Source: Occultella aeris (GTDB lineage Bacteria > Actinomycetota > Actinomycetes > Actinomycetales > Beutenbergiaceae). From it: 64,000 bases of DNA. The notes under the pieces were generated by a model that worked only from the letters and a program-made list of their open reading frames with translations, did not search any database and had not been told where the DNA came from. The stretch spans positions 1 through 64,000 of the forward strand of contig NZ_CACRYJ010000064.1 in NCBI RefSeq assembly GCF_902703175.1, in the 5' to 3' direction. Made by a program: the position numbers and the translations under genes. Positions 52,784-64,000 of this stretch are shown one piece after another. Position 1 is the stretch's first letter. Each line of letters begins with the position of its first letter.

Positions 52784-53479
52784 TCAGAAGGATGCGGAGG
52801 CGATCAGCTCGTCGCAGCCGGCGGTGATGACCGACTCCGCCTCCACCCATTGGCAGCCGAACGTCACGAGCTCGGTCGCCCCGTAGACGGCGTACGTGCG
52901 GACGGTGAAGCCATGGCTCGGGTACCACGCGTCGTACCGGACGGCCGGAAGTCCGCCGACCTCCACCCAGGCGTACTCCCCGAGAAGTTCGGCGCCGGCC
53001 TCGGCGTTCACGACGTCGAGCCGCGCGAGCACCAGCTTGCGGTCGAGCTGCCCGCAGTCGGTCGTCACCGGTCCGAGCGCGAGCTCGGCGTAGTGGACCA
53101 CCGCGAGGACGTTGAGGTTGCCGACGCCCGACGCGGTCGGCACCAGGTAGTCGGCGGTGTAGTCACCCTCCGGGGAGGAGATCTGCGTGTAGCCGCCGCT
53201 CTCGGTGAAGCCGTCCGGGACGCCGTGGTCGAACCGGTGCAGGTCCTGCGGCGCCGGCTCGGCGCCCGCATCCTTGCTGGCGTCGTCGCACTCGAGCAGC
53301 CCCGGCGGCACGGTGGCCGGGCCGGTCGTGCCGCCGGAGACCGGCCCGCCTGGCGTGGTCCGCTCCCCCGTCGGCCCGGGTGCGGGTGCGGCGCAGCCCA
53401 CCAGCATGAGCAGCACGCCGAGCACGAGCACCACGGCGCCCGAGCGGGCGCTGGCGCGGGTGTTCTGCATGGTCGTCAT
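52784..53479 (-). CDS. Paralogous lipoprotein E
   Basis: 231 aa. Lipobox LVGC (C29). It shares PPGLLECDD, the NLNVLAVVHYAEL strand, TTDCG, VGGLPAVRYDAWYPSHGF and FGCQW with lipoproteins A-D, but is the most divergent: the TATWSTP motif is replaced. It sits 131 nt upstream of D on the same strand, so it may be transcribed separately or head the cluster. Confidence 0.76.
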   Translation of the reverse strand: MTTMQNTRASARSGAVVLVLGVLLMLVGCAAPAPGPTGERTTPGGPVSGGTTGPATVPPGLLECDDASKDAGAEPAPQDLHRFDHGVPDGFTESGGYTQISSPEGDYTADYLVPTASGVGNLNVLAVVHYAELALGPVTTDCGQLDRKLVLARLDVVNAEAGAELLGEYAWVEVGGLPAVRYDAWYPSHGFTVRTYAVYGATELVTFGCQWVEAESVITAGCDELIASASF

Positions 53480-53565
53480 CGTCGCACGGGTCCAGCCGTT
53501 CGCCCGACGGCGCAGGGCGGGTAGTCCTCCCCTGCGCCGTCGGCGAGGTGTTCAGCCGTGCTCGA

Positions 53566-53580
53566 CCCGGCCGAGCCGGG
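53566..53580 (-). terminator. Hairpin after pyruvate kinase
   Basis: CCCGGC and GCCGGG form a 6-bp stem with a 3-nt loop, 3 nt beyond the pyk stop. No U-tract follows on the pyk strand. Confidence 0.45.
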
Positions 53581-53583
53581 CTT

Positions 53584-55008
53584 TCAGTTGACGCTCTGTT
53601 CCTCACCCACGGTGTGCACGCGGATCGAGTTCGTGGTGCCGGGCTGGCCCGGGGGCATGCCGGCGACCACCACGACGGTGTCCCCGTCCTCGGCCTGTCC
53701 GGAGTTGCGCAGCACCACGTCGACCTGGTCGATCATGTCGTCGGTGTGCTGCACCTTCGGCACGATGAACGTCTGGGTTCCCCAGGTCATTGCGAGCTGG
53801 TTGCGGGTGGCCTCGACCGGAGTGAAGGCCAGCAGCGGTGTCGCCGAGCGGAGCCGCGACATCCGGCGAGCGGAGTCGCCGGACTGCGTGAAGCAGGCCA
53901 GGTACTTAACGCCGAGGGTCTCACCGATCTGCGCGGCCGCCTTCGTCAGCACGCCGCCACGCGTGTGCGGGGTGGCCCGCAGCTTCGCGATGCGCTCGAG
54001 GCCGTGCTCCTCGGTGTTCTCGATGATGCGGGCCATGGTCCGCACGCACTCGATCGGGTACTCACCGACGGAGGTCTCACCGGAGAGCATCACCGCGTCG
54101 GCGCCGTCGAGCACCGCGTTGGCGCAGTCCGAGGCCTCGGCGCGGGTGGGTCGCGGCGAGCTGATCATCGACTCCAGCACCTGGGTGGCCACGATGACCG
54201 GCTTGGCGTTGCGCAGGCCCATCTCGGTCGCCCGCTTCTGCACGAGCGGCACCTGCTCCAGCGGGAGCTCCACACCGAGGTCGCCGCGGGCGACCATGAT
54301 GCCGTCGAAGGCGTCGACGATCTCGGCGAGGTTCTCGACCGCCTGCGGCTTCTCGATCTTCGCGATGACCGGGACGGTACGCCCCTCCTCGTCCATGATC
54401 GCCGCGACGTCGGCGTAGTCCTTCGCGGACCGGACGAAGGAAAGTGCGATGAAGTCCGCACCCAGCCGCAGCGCCCAGCGCAGGTCCTCGGCGTCCTTCT
54501 CGGAGAGGGCCGGCACGTTGACGGCAACGCCGGGCAGGTTCAGTCCCTTGTTGTTGGACACCGGGCCGGCCACCTCGACACGGGTCGTCACGTGGGTCGC
54601 CGTGACGTCGGTGACCCGGACCGTCACCCGACCATCGTCGATGAGGATCTGGTCGCCTGCCTTGACGTCCTGGGGCAGCCCCTTGAACGTCGTCGAGACC
54701 AGTTCCTTGGTCCCGGGCACATCGTCGGTCGTGATCGTGAACACGTCGCCCTCAGCGAGGTAGTGCTTGCCCTCGACGAACCGTCCGAGCCGGATCTTCG
54801 GTCCCTGCAGGTCGACCAGGACGGCGACGGCACGCCCGGACGCCTCCGCGGCGGCGCGCACATGGCGGTAGACCGCCTCGTGCGCCGCCACGTCCCCGTG
54901 GCTGCGGTTGATCCGGGCGACATCCATGCCGGCGTCCACCAACGCCTGGACCATCTCGGGGGACTCGGTTGCCGGTCCCAATGTGCACACAATCTTGGCT
55001 CTACGCAT
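53584..55008 (-). CDS. pyk: Pyruvate kinase
   Basis: 474 aa from ATG 55008. It converts phosphoenolpyruvate and ADP into pyruvate and ATP in glycolysis. The N-terminus is RRAKIVCTLGPATESPEMV. The active-site segment reads INRSHGD (usually N-F/L-SHG). Later come IAKIEKPQAVENL with the catalytic Lys, MVARGDLGVELP, and SGETSVGEYP. The B domain lies between about 70 and 170 and the C-terminal allosteric domain from about 350. Full length for the family. Confidence 0.97.
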   Translation of the reverse strand: MRRAKIVCTLGPATESPEMVQALVDAGMDVARINRSHGDVAAHEAVYRHVRAAAEASGRAVAVLVDLQGPKIRLGRFVEGKHYLAEGDVFTITTDDVPGTKELVSTTFKGLPQDVKAGDQILIDDGRVTVRVTDVTATHVTTRVEVAGPVSNNKGLNLPGVAVNVPALSEKDAEDLRWALRLGADFIALSFVRSAKDYADVAAIMDEEGRTVPVIAKIEKPQAVENLAEIVDAFDGIMVARGDLGVELPLEQVPLVQKRATEMGLRNAKPVIVATQVLESMISSPRPTRAEASDCANAVLDGADAVMLSGETSVGEYPIECVRTMARIIENTEEHGLERIAKLRATPHTRGGVLTKAAAQIGETLGVKYLACFTQSGDSARRMSRLRSATPLLAFTPVEATRNQLAMTWGTQTFIVPKVQHTDDMIDQVDVVLRNSGQAEDGDTVVVVAGMPPGQPGTTNSIRVHTVGEEQSVN

Positions 55009-55133
55009 GTTCAAACCTTATGCCCTCTCGCCGGGTGCCCTGACGGCACGCGGCATCACTCGAACGAGCCGTCACCGCCCGTTCGACAACTCCTTGCCAC
55101 CCGTTCGGTTGGTGGCCATTCGGTTACTGCGAC

Positions 55134-56603
55134 TCAGACCGTGATCGAGACCGTGGTGGGCTCGATCGGGGCCGGCAGCTCGGTGTGCCCGCGCAGGAAC
55201 TCGTCCACGGCGGCGGCGGCAGAGCGGCCCTCGGCGATCGCCCACACGATGAGCGACTGACCGCGTCCGGCGTCACCGGCGACGAACACGCCAGGCACCG
55301 AGGTCGCCCAGGCGCCGTCCCGCGCGATCCGGCCGCGCGGGTCCACCTCGAGCCCCAGCTGCTCCACGACTCCCGCCGTCGGCACGCCGGTGAAGCCCAT
55401 CGCGAGCAGCACGAGCTGCGCCGGGATGACGCGCTCGGTGCCCTCGACCGCAACCGGCCGGCCCGTCCCCATGTCCACCTCGACGACCCGCAACTGCGTG
55501 ACGTTGCCGTCGTCGTCGCCGACGAACTCGACGGTGGACGTGGCGTAGACCCGCTCGCCGCCCTCCTCGTGGGCGCTGGCGACGCGGTAGACCATCGGGT
55601 AGGTGGGCCACGGCTGGCCATCTGGCCGGTCCTCGGTGGGACGCGGCATGATCTCCAGCTGGATCACGTTCTTCGCGCCCTGGCGCAGGGCGGTGCCGAG
55701 GCAGTCCGCGCCGGTGTCGCCGCCACCGATGACCACCACGTCCTTGCCGGCGGCGGTGATCTGGTCCGGGACCAGGTCCCCGGCGGTGGCCCGGTTCGAC
55801 TGCGGCAGGTACTCCATGGCCTGGTGGATGCCACCGAGTTCCCGGCCGGGCACCGGCAGGTCGCGGCGCACCGTGGCGCCCATGGCGAGCACGACGGCGT
55901 CGTACCGCTCGAGCAGCTCGGTCCCGGTGAGCTCGCCGTCGGCGCCGATCTCGACGCCCGGTCGGAACCGGGTGCCCTCGGCGGCCATCTGCTCGAGGCG
56001 GCGGTCGACGTGCCGCTTCTCCATCTTGAACTCGGGGATGCCGTAGCGGAGCAGTCCGCCGATGCGGTCGTCACGCTCGAACACGGCGACGGTGTGTCCC
56101 ACCCGGGTCAGCTGCTGTGCGGCGGCGAGGCCGGCCGGGCCGGAACCGATGACCGCGACCGTCGAGCCGGTCAGCCGGTCCGGGATCTGCGGGGTGACCA
56201 GGCCATCGTCGAACGCCTTGTCGATGATGGACTGCTCGATGTTCTTGATTGTCACGGCGGGCTGGTTGATGCCGAGCACACACGCCGTCTCACACGGCGC
56301 CGGGCACAGCCGGCCGGTGAAGTCCGGGAAGTTGTTCGTCGCGTGCAGGCGCTCGATGGCCTCGTCGAAGCGGCCGGTCCGGGTGAGGTCGTTCCACTCC
56401 GGGATGAGGTTCCCCAGCGGGCAGCCGTTGTGGCAGAACGGGATGCCGCAGTCCATGCACCGGCCCGCCTGCCGGGTCAGCGCATCGGCGTCCTCCGCCC
56501 GCTTGGAGTAGACCTCCTTCCAGTCCATCAGCCGGATCGGAACCGGCCGGCGGACCGGGAGCTCCCGGTCGCGGATCTTCAGGAATCCCTTGGGGTCAGC
56601 CAT
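55134..56603 (-). CDS. gltD: Glutamate synthase small subunit
   Basis: 489 aa from ATG 56603; its start overlaps the end of gltB by 8 nt. It provides NAD(P)H oxidation and electron transfer for glutamate formation. The N-terminal Cys cluster ([17 protein letters not shown] plus a later [10 protein letters not shown]) binds the Fe-S centres. FAD site [13 protein letters not shown] and NAD(P) site [14 protein letters not shown] follow. The C-terminal [14 protein letters not shown] completes the FAD site. Confidence 0.97.
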   Translation of the reverse strand: MADPKGFLKIRDRELPVRRPVPIRLMDWKEVYSKRAEDADALTRQAGRCMDCGIPFCHNGCPLGNLIPEWNDLTRTGRFDEAIERLHATNNFPDFTGRLCPAPCETACVLGINQPAVTIKNIEQSIIDKAFDDGLVTPQIPDRLTGSTVAVIGSGPAGLAAAQQLTRVGHTVAVFERDDRIGGLLRYGIPEFKMEKRHVDRRLEQMAAEGTRFRPGVEIGADGELTGTELLERYDAVVLAMGATVRRDLPVPGRELGGIHQAMEYLPQSNRATAGDLVPDQITAAGKDVVVIGGGDTGADCLGTALRQGAKNVIQLEIMPRPTEDRPDGQPWPTYPMVYRVASAHEEGGERVYATSTVEFVGDDDGNVTQLRVVEVDMGTGRPVAVEGTERVIPAQLVLLAMGFTGVPTAGVVEQLGLEVDPRGRIARDGAWATSVPGVFVAGDAGRGQSLIVWAIAEGRSAAAAVDEFLRGHTELPAPIEPTTVSITV

Positions 56604-59600
56604 GGGTCGCCTCCAACACTCGGGTCCAGACATGGGGTTCGCTGACGTCCACGCCATCCGCGCGGGCGTCGGCGAGGACGGCGTTGACGCGGGCGTAGGC
56701 CGGCGGCAGCACCCGGGTGACCCGGCGCCGCACTTCCTCCCGGTCCTCGCGCAGCTGCGCCGCGATCCGCGAACCGGTGTGCTCGGTGTGCCGGGCGAGC
56801 AGGTCCATCACCAGGTTCAGGTCCTCCTCGTCGAGCTCGTCGAGGGCCAGGTCACCGGCGGCCACCGCGGGGCCGTTGACCAGGTCGCGGTCGAGGTCGA
56901 GCACGTACGCCGTGCCTCCCGACATCCCGGCGCCGAAGTTCCGCCCCGTCGGGCCGAGGATCAGCACGGTGCCTCCGGTCATGTACTCGCAGCCGTGGTC
57001 GCCGACTCCTTCTACGACGGCGGTCGCACCGGAGTTACGGACCGCGAACCGTTCGCCGGCGAGTCCGCGCAGGAAGATCTCCCCGGACGTGGCGCCGTAG
57101 GCGATCACGTTCCCGGCGATCACGTTGTCCCCCGGCGCGAAGGTGGCGCCAGGGTCGGGCCGGACGATGACCCGACCACCGGACAGCCCCTTGCCGACGT
57201 AGTCGTTGGCGTCCCCGAACAGCCGCAGGGTCACGCCCGGGGTGAGGAACGCACCGAACGACTGCCCGGCGGAGCCGTGCAGCGTCACGTCGATGAGCCC
57301 GTCCGGCAGCCCGGCGGCCCCGTGGCGCTTGGTGATCTCGTGGCCGAGCATCGTCCCGACCGTCCGGTTCACGTTCCGCACACGCGTCGTGTAACGGACC
57401 GGCTCGCCGGCGTCCAGGGCCGGCCGAGCGGCCGCGATCAGCTCGTTGTCAAGTGCCTTCTCGAGCCCGTGGTCCTGTCCGCGCACCGCGCGCGGTGCGG
57501 ATCCAGGAGGCAGCACGGGCTGGACCAGGATGGGGCTCAGGTCGAGCCCCGACGCCTTCCAGTGGGTGACGGCAGCCCTGGTGTCCAGCGCATCGATCGC
57601 GCCGATGGCCTCGTCGATGGTGCGGAACCCGAGGGCAGCCAGATACTCCCTGACCTCCTCGGCGATGTACTCGAAGAAGGTGACCACGAACTCCGGCTTG
57701 CCGGAGAACCGGGCGCGCAGTTCCGGGTTCTGGGTGGCCACCCCTACCGGGCAGGTGTCGAGGTGGCAGACCCGCATCATGACGCAGCCGGAGACGACGA
57801 GCGGTGCGGTCGCGAAGCCGAACTCCTCGGCGCCGAGCAGAGCGGCGATCACCACGTCGCGGCCGGTCTTGAGCTGGCCGTCGGCCTGGACCACGATGCG
57901 GTCCCGGAGGTTGTTCATCACCAGCGTCTGCTGGGTCTCGGCGAGGCCGATCTCCCACGGCGCACCCGCGTGCTTGAGCGAGGTGAGCGGGCTCGCGCCG
58001 GTGCCACCGTCGTGGCCGGAGATGAGCACGACGTCGGCGTGCGCCTTGGACACCCCGGTGGCGACCGTCCCGACGCCGACCTCCGACACCAGCTTCACGT
58101 GCACCCGCGCCTGCGGGTTCGCGTTCTTCAGGTCGTGGATCAGCTGGGCGATGTCCTCGATGGAGTAGATGTCGTGGTGCGGCGGCGGCGAGATGAGCCC
58201 GACGCCGGGGGTCGCGTGCCGGGTCCGGGCCACCCACGGGTAGACCTTGTTCCCCGGCAGCTGGCCGCCCTCGCCGGGCTTGGCACCCTGGGCCATCTTG
58301 ATCTGGATGTCGTCGGCGTTGACCAGGTAGTCGGAGGTCACCCCGAACCGGCCGGACGCGACCTGCTTGATGGCGCTGCGCCGTCGGGGGTCGTACAACC
58401 GCTCCGCGTCCTCGCCGCCCTCGCCGGTGTTGGACTTCGCGCCGAGCTGGTTCATCGCGATCGCGAGGGTCTCGTGCGCCTCCATCGAGATGGAGCCGTA
58501 GCTCATCGCCCCGGTTGAGAACCGCTTGACGATCTCGGACACCGGTTCGACCTCCTCGACCGGCACCGGCGGCCGCAGGCCCTCGCGGAACTGGAACAGG
58601 CCGCGCAGCGTCATCAGCCGGCGCGCCTGGTCGTCGACCCGGCGGGTGTAGTCCCGGAACACGTCGTAGCGACGGGTCCGGGTCGAGTGCTGGAGCCGGA
58701 ACACGGTCTCCGGATCGAACAGGTGCGGGTCACCTTCGCGGCGCCACTGGTACTCGCCGCCCACCTGCAGGCGCCGGTGCGCCGCGGTGATGCCGCTCTT
58801 CGGATACGCGATGGCATGCCGGGCCGCGACCTCGGCGGCGATGACGTCCAGGCCGACTCCGCCGAGCGGCGACGGCGTTGCCGTGAAGTACTTCTCGATG
58901 AGGTCGGTCGACAGGCCGAGGGCCTGGAACACCTGGGCGCCGCGGTAGGAGTGCACGGTGGAGATGCCCATCTTGCTCATCACCTTGAGCACACCCTTGC
59001 CGAGACCCTTGATCAGGTTCTTGACGGCCTGCTCGGGCGTGACGCCCTCCACGACGCCGGAGCGCACGAGTTCCTCGACGCTCTCCATCGCGAGGTAGGG
59101 GTTCACGGCGGCCGCACCGTAGCCGATGAGCAGGGCGACGTGGTGCACCTCGCGCACGTCCCCGGCCTCGACAAGGAGACTGATCCGGGTCCTGGTCTGG
59201 CGGCGCAGCGTGTGGTGGTGCACCGCGGAGGTGAGCAGCAGGGACGGGATGGGCGCGAGTTCGGCGTCCGACTCCCGGTCGGAGAGCACGATGAAGGAGA
59301 CGCCCCGCTCCACGGCCTCGTCCACCTCGGCGAAGATCTCCTCCAGGCGCGCCTCGAGCGCGGCGGCACCGCCGCTGACCCGGTACAGGCCGGAGATGGT
59401 GATCGCCTCGAAGCCGCGCCCGGGTCCGGGGGTGCGCTGCACGTGCTTGATCTTCGCGAGCTGGTCGTTGTCGATCGTCGGGAACGGGACGATCAGCTTG
59501 CGGGCGTGCGCCGGCGTGTCCTCGAGCAGGTTCGGCTCCGGCCCGATCGCACCGCCGAGGGAGGTAACGAGCTCCTCGCGGATCGCGTCCAGCGGCGGGT

Positions 59601-61215
59601 TGGTGACCTGCGCGAACAACTGGCTGAAGTAGTCGAACAGCAGCCGTGGGCGCGAGGACAGCACCGCGATCGGAGTGTCCGTACCCATCGAGCCGAGTGC
59701 CTCGGCACCACTGGCCGCCATCGGCCGGAGCAGGATCCGCAGTTCCTCCTCGGTATAGCCGAACGTCTGCTGGCGGCGCAGCACGGACGAGCGGGAGTGC
59801 GCCACGTGCTCACGGTCCGGCAGGTCCTCCAGGGTGACCAGGTTCTCGTCCAGCCACTGCGGGTACGGGTGGCTGTCGGCGAGCTCGCCCTTGATGGCCT
59901 CGTCCTCGATCACCCGGCCGGAGCCGGTGTCGACCAGGAACATCTTCCCGGGCGCCAGGCGTCCCTTGCGGGCCACCCGCGCCGGGTCGATGTCGAGCAC
60001 ACCTGCCTCGCTGGCGAGGACCACGAGCCCGTCGTCGGTGATCCAGAACCGACCGGGCCGCAGCCCGTTCCGGTCCAGGACCGCACCGATGTAGCGGCCG
60101 TCCGTGAAACACATCGCGGCCGGGCCGTCCCACGGCTCGATGATCGTGGAGTTGTACCGGTAGAAGGCCCGCCGGTCCGCGCTCATCGAGGCGTGGTTCT
60201 CCCACGCCTCCGGGATCATCATCAGGACCGCGTGCGGCAGCGAGCGCCCGCCCAGGTGCAACAGCTCGAGCACCTCGTCGAAGCTGGCGGAGTCGCTCTC
60301 CTCCTCGCTGCAGATCGGCAGGAGGTCACGCACGTCCCCGAGCCGGTCCGAGGCGAGGGTGCCCTGCCGGGCCGCCATCCAGTTCCGGTTCCCGCGCACC
60401 GTGTTGATCTCACCGTTGTGCGCCACCATCCGGAACGGGTGCGCCAGCGGCCAGGACGGGAACGTGTTGGTGGAGAAGCGCGAGTGCACGAGCGCGATCT
60501 CGGACGCGAACCGTGGGTCGGTCAGGTCCGGGAAGAACGGGGCGAGCTGGGTCGTCGTGAGCATGCCCTTGTAGACGATGGTCCGCGAGGACAGGGACGC
60601 GAAGTACACCCCGAAGGCGTGCTCGGCGCGCTTGCGCAGCCGGTACGTGCGGCGGTCCAGGTCGACCCCGGACAGTTCCCGGGCCGGGTCCGCGACCACG
60701 AGCTGGCGGAACGTCGGCATGCAGGCACGTGCCGTGGGGCCGACGAGTTCCGCGGTCACCGGCACGTCGCGCCAGGCGAGGACGTCCAGACCCTCCTGAC
60801 CGGCCAGCTCCTCGATGCCCGCCTGGGCGGCGGCCGCCTCGTCGGCGTCGGCCGGCAGGAAGGCGATACCGATGGCGTAGTGCCCGGGCCTGGGGAGCTC
60901 ACCGGGGATGACGTCCCGCACGAAGGCATCGGGGATCTGGGTCAGGATTCCCGCACCGTCGCCGGAGTTCTCCTCGGCGCCCACCGCACCGCGGTGGTCG
61001 AGGTTGGCGAGCGCGGTCAGGCCGGCATCGACGATGTCGCGGCCGGGGGTGCCCCGCAGGGTGGCCACGAACGCCACCCCACAAGCGTCATGCTCCTGGG
61101 CGGGGTCGTACAGACCCTGCTTCTCGGGAGTGGCGCTGAACGCCGTGAAGGCACTCGTGGCGGTCGTGACGTTGCCGACGCTGTTCGCGCTTCGGGACTG
61201 CGGGGACCTGTTCAT
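56596..61215 (-). CDS. gltB: Glutamate synthase large subunit
   Basis: 1539 aa. It uses glutamine and 2-oxoglutarate to make two glutamates, with gltD. The N-terminal amidotransferase domain starts after a propeptide at Cys 45 (EHDACGVAF). A central domain, an FMN-binding synthase domain ([19 protein letters not shown]) with the 3Fe-4S Cys cluster ([19 protein letters not shown]), and a C-terminal beta-helix ([23 protein letters not shown]) follow in order. The 215-bp region between it and lgt probably holds its promoter. Confidence 0.97.
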   Translation of the reverse strand: MNRSPQSRSANSVGNVTTATSAFTAFSATPEKQGLYDPAQEHDACGVAFVATLRGTPGRDIVDAGLTALANLDHRGAVGAEENSGDGAGILTQIPDAFVRDVIPGELPRPGHYAIGIAFLPADADEAAAAQAGIEELAGQEGLDVLAWRDVPVTAELVGPTARACMPTFRQLVVADPARELSGVDLDRRTYRLRKRAEHAFGVYFASLSSRTIVYKGMLTTTQLAPFFPDLTDPRFASEIALVHSRFSTNTFPSWPLAHPFRMVAHNGEINTVRGNRNWMAARQGTLASDRLGDVRDLLPICSEEESDSASFDEVLELLHLGGRSLPHAVLMMIPEAWENHASMSADRRAFYRYNSTIIEPWDGPAAMCFTDGRYIGAVLDRNGLRPGRFWITDDGLVVLASEAGVLDIDPARVARKGRLAPGKMFLVDTGSGRVIEDEAIKGELADSHPYPQWLDENLVTLEDLPDREHVAHSRSSVLRRQQTFGYTEEELRILLRPMAASGAEALGSMGTDTPIAVLSSRPRLLFDYFSQLFAQVTNPPLDAIREELVTSLGGAIGPEPNLLEDTPAHARKLIVPFPTIDNDQLAKIKHVQRTPGPGRGFEAITISGLYRVSGGAAALEARLEEIFAEVDEAVERGVSFIVLSDRESDAELAPIPSLLLTSAVHHHTLRRQTRTRISLLVEAGDVREVHHVALLIGYGAAAVNPYLAMESVEELVRSGVVEGVTPEQAVKNLIKGLGKGVLKVMSKMGISTVHSYRGAQVFQALGLSTDLIEKYFTATPSPLGGVGLDVIAAEVAARHAIAYPKSGITAAHRRLQVGGEYQWRREGDPHLFDPETVFRLQHSTRTRRYDVFRDYTRRVDDQARRLMTLRGLFQFREGLRPPVPVEEVEPVSEIVKRFSTGAMSYGSISMEAHETLAIAMNQLGAKSNTGEGGEDAERLYDPRRRSAIKQVASGRFGVTSDYLVNADDIQIKMAQGAKPGEGGQLPGNKVYPWVARTRHATPGVGLISPPPHHDIYSIEDIAQLIHDLKNANPQARVHVKLVSEVGVGTVATGVSKAHADVVLISGHDGGTGASPLTSLKHAGAPWEIGLAETQQTLVMNNLRDRIVVQADGQLKTGRDVVIAALLGAEEFGFATAPLVVSGCVMMRVCHLDTCPVGVATQNPELRARFSGKPEFVVTFFEYIAEEVREYLAALGFRTIDEAIGAIDALDTRAAVTHWKASGLDLSPILVQPVLPPGSAPRAVRGQDHGLEKALDNELIAAARPALDAGEPVRYTTRVRNVNRTVGTMLGHEITKRHGAAGLPDGLIDVTLHGSAGQSFGAFLTPGVTLRLFGDANDYVGKGLSGGRVIVRPDPGATFAPGDNVIAGNVIAYGATSGEIFLRGLAGERFAVRNSGATAVVEGVGDHGCEYMTGGTVLILGPTGRNFGAGMSGGTAYVLDLDRDLVNGPAVAAGDLALDELDEEDLNLVMDLLARHTEHTGSRIAAQLREDREEVRRRVTRVLPPAYARVNAVLADARADGVDVSEPHVWTRVLEATHG

Positions 61216-61430
61216 CCGATCATCCTCACCACCGCGGGGATCGGGGGACCCGCGGCATCGGTTGCACTACTTGTTGGGACGCCGTCGACCCACCTGCGGC
61301 GGAGACTTTACTCTCCGCAGACCATCAGAGGATGCACGCCCCATGTTTCGGTTGTGTTACGCCCATGTGAAATAGGAGACCTGCGGAGCCCAGACCGTTG
61401 CGATCGTGGCGGGCCCGCTTCGCACACGGG

Positions 61431-62483
61431 TCACCGACCTGGGTCGTCCTCCGGGAGGGGATCCTCGGCGCCGGCCTTCGTGCGGGTCTGCTCGAGGTCT
61501 GCCTGCTCGTCGACGGTCTCCGTTGGAGTCTCGTCGGTCATATCGTTCTCCTCAGCGTCGTCGACCGGATCGGTCTCGGCTGTGTCGACCACGTCGTCCG
61601 AGTCTGCCTCGGATGCTGCGTCGACCTCGTCCTCGCTCTGTTCGTCCGGTTCACGACCGGGGAGCCAGACCGACTCCTCCCGCCCGGGGTGGCGGCGGGA
61701 GATCACGATGAAGATTATCAGGGCCGCCACACCGACGATGATCGAGGTCCAGACGTTCAGTCGCAGACCGAGGACCTCCTCGGCCTCGTCGATGCGGAGG
61801 TACTCGATCCAGACGCGGCCGAGGGTGTACCCGAACACGTAGAGCCAGAACACCCGGCCGTGCCCGAGCCGGAACCGGCGATCGAGCCAGACGAGCACGC
61901 CGGCGAGCACGAGGTTCCAGAGCAGCTCGTACAGGAACGTCGGATGGAACAGGGTCCCGGCGGGATAGTCCAGGCCCTGGGCGCGCAGGGTCTGCTCGGA
62001 GATCTGCAGACCCCACGGGAGCGTCGTGGACGCGCCGAAGAGCTCCTGGTTGAAGTAGTTGCCGAGCCGGCCGATCGCCTGCGCCACGGCGAGAGCGGGC
62101 GCCAGGGAGTCCGCGAACGGAGCGAGGCGCAGGCCGGCGCGGCGCAGACTGATCCAGGCACCGAGCGCGCCCGCCGGGATCGCGCCCCAGATGCCGAGAC
62201 CGCCGTTCCAGATCGCGAACGCGAGCCAGGGGTCGCCGTTCGGTCCGAAGTACGCGTCCGGTGACGAGAAGACGTGGTAGATCCGCGCGCCGATGATGCC
62301 GAACGGCACCGCCCAGAAGATCGCGTCGAGGACGGCACCCTCAGGTCCGCCGCGGGCCCGGTACCGACGGATCGCGATGAAGCCGGCCACCACGATCCCG
62401 GCGAGGATCGCCAAGGCATAGGCCCGGATCGGTATCGGTCCGAGGTACCAGACCCCCTGCGGTGGGCTCGGGATGCCGTTCAC
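61431..62483 (-). CDS. lgt: Prolipoprotein diacylglyceryl transferase
   Basis: 350 aa, GTG start overlapping the trpA stop (GTGA). It transfers diacylglyceryl to the lipobox Cys of prolipoproteins, of which this window encodes at least nine. Seven membrane spans; the signature GRLGNYFNQELFG is present, with IGARIYHV upstream and LGRVWIEYLR near the end. The last 70 residues form a very acidic Asp/Glu-rich cytoplasmic tail, common in actinobacterial Lgt. Confidence 0.95.
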   Translation of the reverse strand: MNGIPSPPQGVWYLGPIPIRAYALAILAGIVVAGFIAIRRYRARGGPEGAVLDAIFWAVPFGIIGARIYHVFSSPDAYFGPNGDPWLAFAIWNGGLGIWGAIPAGALGAWISLRRAGLRLAPFADSLAPALAVAQAIGRLGNYFNQELFGASTTLPWGLQISEQTLRAQGLDYPAGTLFHPTFLYELLWNLVLAGVLVWLDRRFRLGHGRVFWLYVFGYTLGRVWIEYLRIDEAEEVLGLRLNVWTSIIVGVAALIIFIVISRRHPGREESVWLPGREPDEQSEDEVDAASEADSDDVVDTAETDPVDDAEENDMTDETPTETVDEQADLEQTRTKAGAEDPLPEDDPGR

Positions 62484-63298
62484 GGGACCAACCGTCCGGC
62501 CCGCACACCCTCGGCGAGCTCGCCGATGAGACGGCGCAGGTCCGCCAGGGCGGCGTCCCGGTCACCGTCGGAGCGGATCAGGGTGCGCACGAGCGCCGAG
62601 CCGACGATCACGCCATCGGCGTAGCTCGCCACCTCGGCCGCCTGGGCACCGGTCGAGACCCCGAGGCCGACGCAGACGCGTTCGGCCCCGGCCGCCCGGG
62701 TCGCCGCCACGAGCGCCTCCGCCTTCGGGCCCACGCTCGCGCGCGCCCCGGTGACGCCCATCGTGGAGGCCGCGTACACGAAGCCCCGGCTGGCGGCGGT
62801 GGTCAGGTGCAGCCGCTCCGTGGTGGAGCTCGGCGCGACCAGGAACACCTTGTCCAGGTCGTGGGTGTCCGCCGCGGCGATCCATTCCCCGGCTTCGTCC
62901 GGGATCAGGTCCGGGGTGATCAGGCCCGCTCCCCCGGCGGCGACCAGATCGGTCGCGAAGCGGTCCACCCCGTAGCGCAGCACCGGGTTGTAGTAGGTCA
63001 TCACGAGCGTGGGGGCACCGGTCTCGGCGACCTCGCGGACCGCACGCAGCACGTCGGCGGTCCGAGTGCCGCCGGCCAGAGCGGCCTGCATGGCCTCCTG
63101 GTTGACCGCGCCGTCCATGCCGGGGTCGGAGTACGGCAGGCCGAGCTCGACGATGTCGGCACCGGCCTCGACGGCTGCACGTGCCGCGGCGATGGAGCCG
63201 TCCACGTCCGGGTAGCCGACGGGCAGGTACACGACGAGAGCGGCGCGACCCGCCGCCCGGGCTGCGTCGATGGTTGCGGCCGTCCTGGATCCGGTCAT
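62480..63298 (-). CDS. trpA: Tryptophan synthase alpha chain
   Basis: 272 aa from ATG 63298, coupled to trpB by ATGA. It cleaves indole-3-glycerol phosphate and passes indole to TrpB. The catalytic Glu is in [14 protein letters not shown], with the second acidic residue in the same loop. The phosphate loop and closing VIVGSALV are normal. Cytoplasmic TIM barrel. Confidence 0.96.
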   Translation of the reverse strand: MTGSRTAATIDAARAAGRAALVVYLPVGYPDVDGSIAAARAAVEAGADIVELGLPYSDPGMDGAVNQEAMQAALAGGTRTADVLRAVREVAETGAPTLVMTYYNPVLRYGVDRFATDLVAAGGAGLITPDLIPDEAGEWIAAADTHDLDKVFLVAPSSTTERLHLTTAASRGFVYAASTMGVTGARASVGPKAEALVAATRAAGAERVCVGLGVSTGAQAAEVASYADGVIVGSALVRTLIRSDGDRDAALADLRRLIGELAEGVRAGRLVP

Positions 63299-64000
63299 GC
63301 CGTCGTGCTCCCGCTCTCGTCCTCGCCGCTCGCTGCATGCGGATCCACGAGCCCGAACCACTCGGCCGCCGTCTCCACGTCCTTGTCCCCGCGCCCGGAC
63401 AGACTGACCAGGAGCACCGTCTCGGCCGGGTCCGCGCCGGCGGCCACGAACTCGCGGCCGAGGGTCATCGCCCCGGCTAGCGCGTGCGCGCTCTCGATGG
63501 CGGGCATGATCCCCTCGGTGCGGGTCAGCAACCGGAACGCCTCCATGGCCTGCGCGTCGGTGACCGGCCGGTACTCGGCCCGCCCGATGCTCGCGAGCCA
63601 GGAGTGCTCCGGCCCGACGCCCGGGTAGTCCAGGCCCGCGGAGATCGAGTGGGACTCGATGGTCTGCCCGTCCTCGTCCTGCAGCAGGTAGGTCTTGGCG
63701 CCGTGCAGCACGCCGGGGCTGCCGGCGCCGATGGTGGCCGCGTGGCGCCCGGTCTCGACACCGTCACCGGCCGCCTCGCAGCCGATCAGGCGAACGCCGG
63801 CGTCGTCCAGGAACGCGGTGAAGATGCCGATCGCGTTGGACCCGCCGCCCACGCAGGCCACGACGGCGTCCGGGAGCCGCCCGATCCGCTCCGTCAGCTG
63901 CTCGCGGGCCTCCTCGCCGATGATCTTCTGGAGGTCGCGCACCAGGGCCGGGAACGGGTGCGGGCCGGCGGCGGTGCCGAACACGTAGTTGGTGGTCTCG
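63295..64000 (-). CDS. trpB: Tryptophan synthase beta chain (5' part outside window)
   Basis: Only the C-terminal 235 or so residues are in the window; the frame stays open through 64000. It joins indole with serine using PLP. The PLP phosphate loop GGGSNA is visible; the Schiff-base Lys lies upstream of the window. Other signatures are [27 protein letters not shown] and LSGRGDKD. Its stop overlaps trpA. Confidence 0.96.
   Translation of the reverse strand, partial: ETTNYVFGTAAGPHPFPALVRDLQKIIGEEAREQLTERIGRLPDAVVACVGGGSNAIGIFTAFLDDAGVRLIGCEAAGDGVETGRHAATIGAGSPGVLHGAKTYLLQDEDGQTIESHSISAGLDYPGVGPEHSWLASIGRAEYRPVTDAQAMEAFRLLTRTEGIMPAIESAHALAGAMTLGREFVAAGADPAETVLLVSLSGRGDKDVETAAEWFGLVDPHAASGEDESGSTTA

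Noticed and set aside
58687-61842. A 1051-codon open frame antisense to gltB
   Set aside because: gltB on the other strand has full homology and catalytic motifs; the antisense product is low-complexity shadow sequence.
1-64000. CRISPR arrays, prophage modules or complete insertion sequences
   Set aside because: No regularly spaced repeats, no phage structural genes and no intact transposase with terminal repeats were seen.

Overview
The window is high-GC DNA from an actinobacterium. Support comes from the gene order trpB-trpA-lgt-gltB-gltD-pyk, GTG starts, many 4-nt ATGA/GTGA overlaps between neighbouring genes, Tat-type lipoproteins and LysR/class A beta-lactamase organisation like that of Streptomyces. 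A Micrococcales lineage is a guess from gene content; no rRNA, tRNA or CRISPR array was seen.

Positions 1-23 kb are an accessory polysaccharide/sugar island. It holds three paralogous heparinase II/III-like lyases (201-2972, 12936-16253, 20505-22460), a GH51 arabinofuranosidase, an LplABC-type oligosaccharide ABC transporter, a LacI regulator with two copies of the perfect palindrome TGTAGCGCTACA, a four-gene overlapping operon (SDR, cyclase, two beta-rich proteins), a zinc alcohol dehydrogenase and an FAD oxidoreductase divergent from an HTH-citrate-synthase fusion that lacks two of three catalytic residues. Gene-poor gaps carry mobile-element remnants.

Positions 23-38 kb are an organic-acid island: a frameshifted DUF2201-like pseudogene; a coupled operon of acylating aldehyde dehydrogenase, citrate synthase/citryl-CoA lyase-like protein and TPP enzyme; a divergent TRAP transporter (dctQ-dctM-dctP); two overlapping IclR regulators; a shikimate/quinate dehydrogenase with a TetR regulator and a 24-bp operator-like repeat; and a three-domain 3-dehydroshikimate dehydratase fusion. 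This suggests import and breakdown of a carboxylate, with a quinate/shikimate branch.

Positions 38-53 kb hold small functions: a flavodoxin, a degenerate endonuclease V, a NaChBac-like channel, a cupin, membrane proteins, a beta-lactamase locus arranged like blaA-blaB/blaL, a pseudokinase-flippase fusion and five tandem paralogous lipoproteins.

Positions 53-64 kb are core metabolism: pyruvate kinase, both glutamate synthase subunits, the lipoprotein diacylglyceryl transferase and tryptophan synthase (trpB cut by the window edge).
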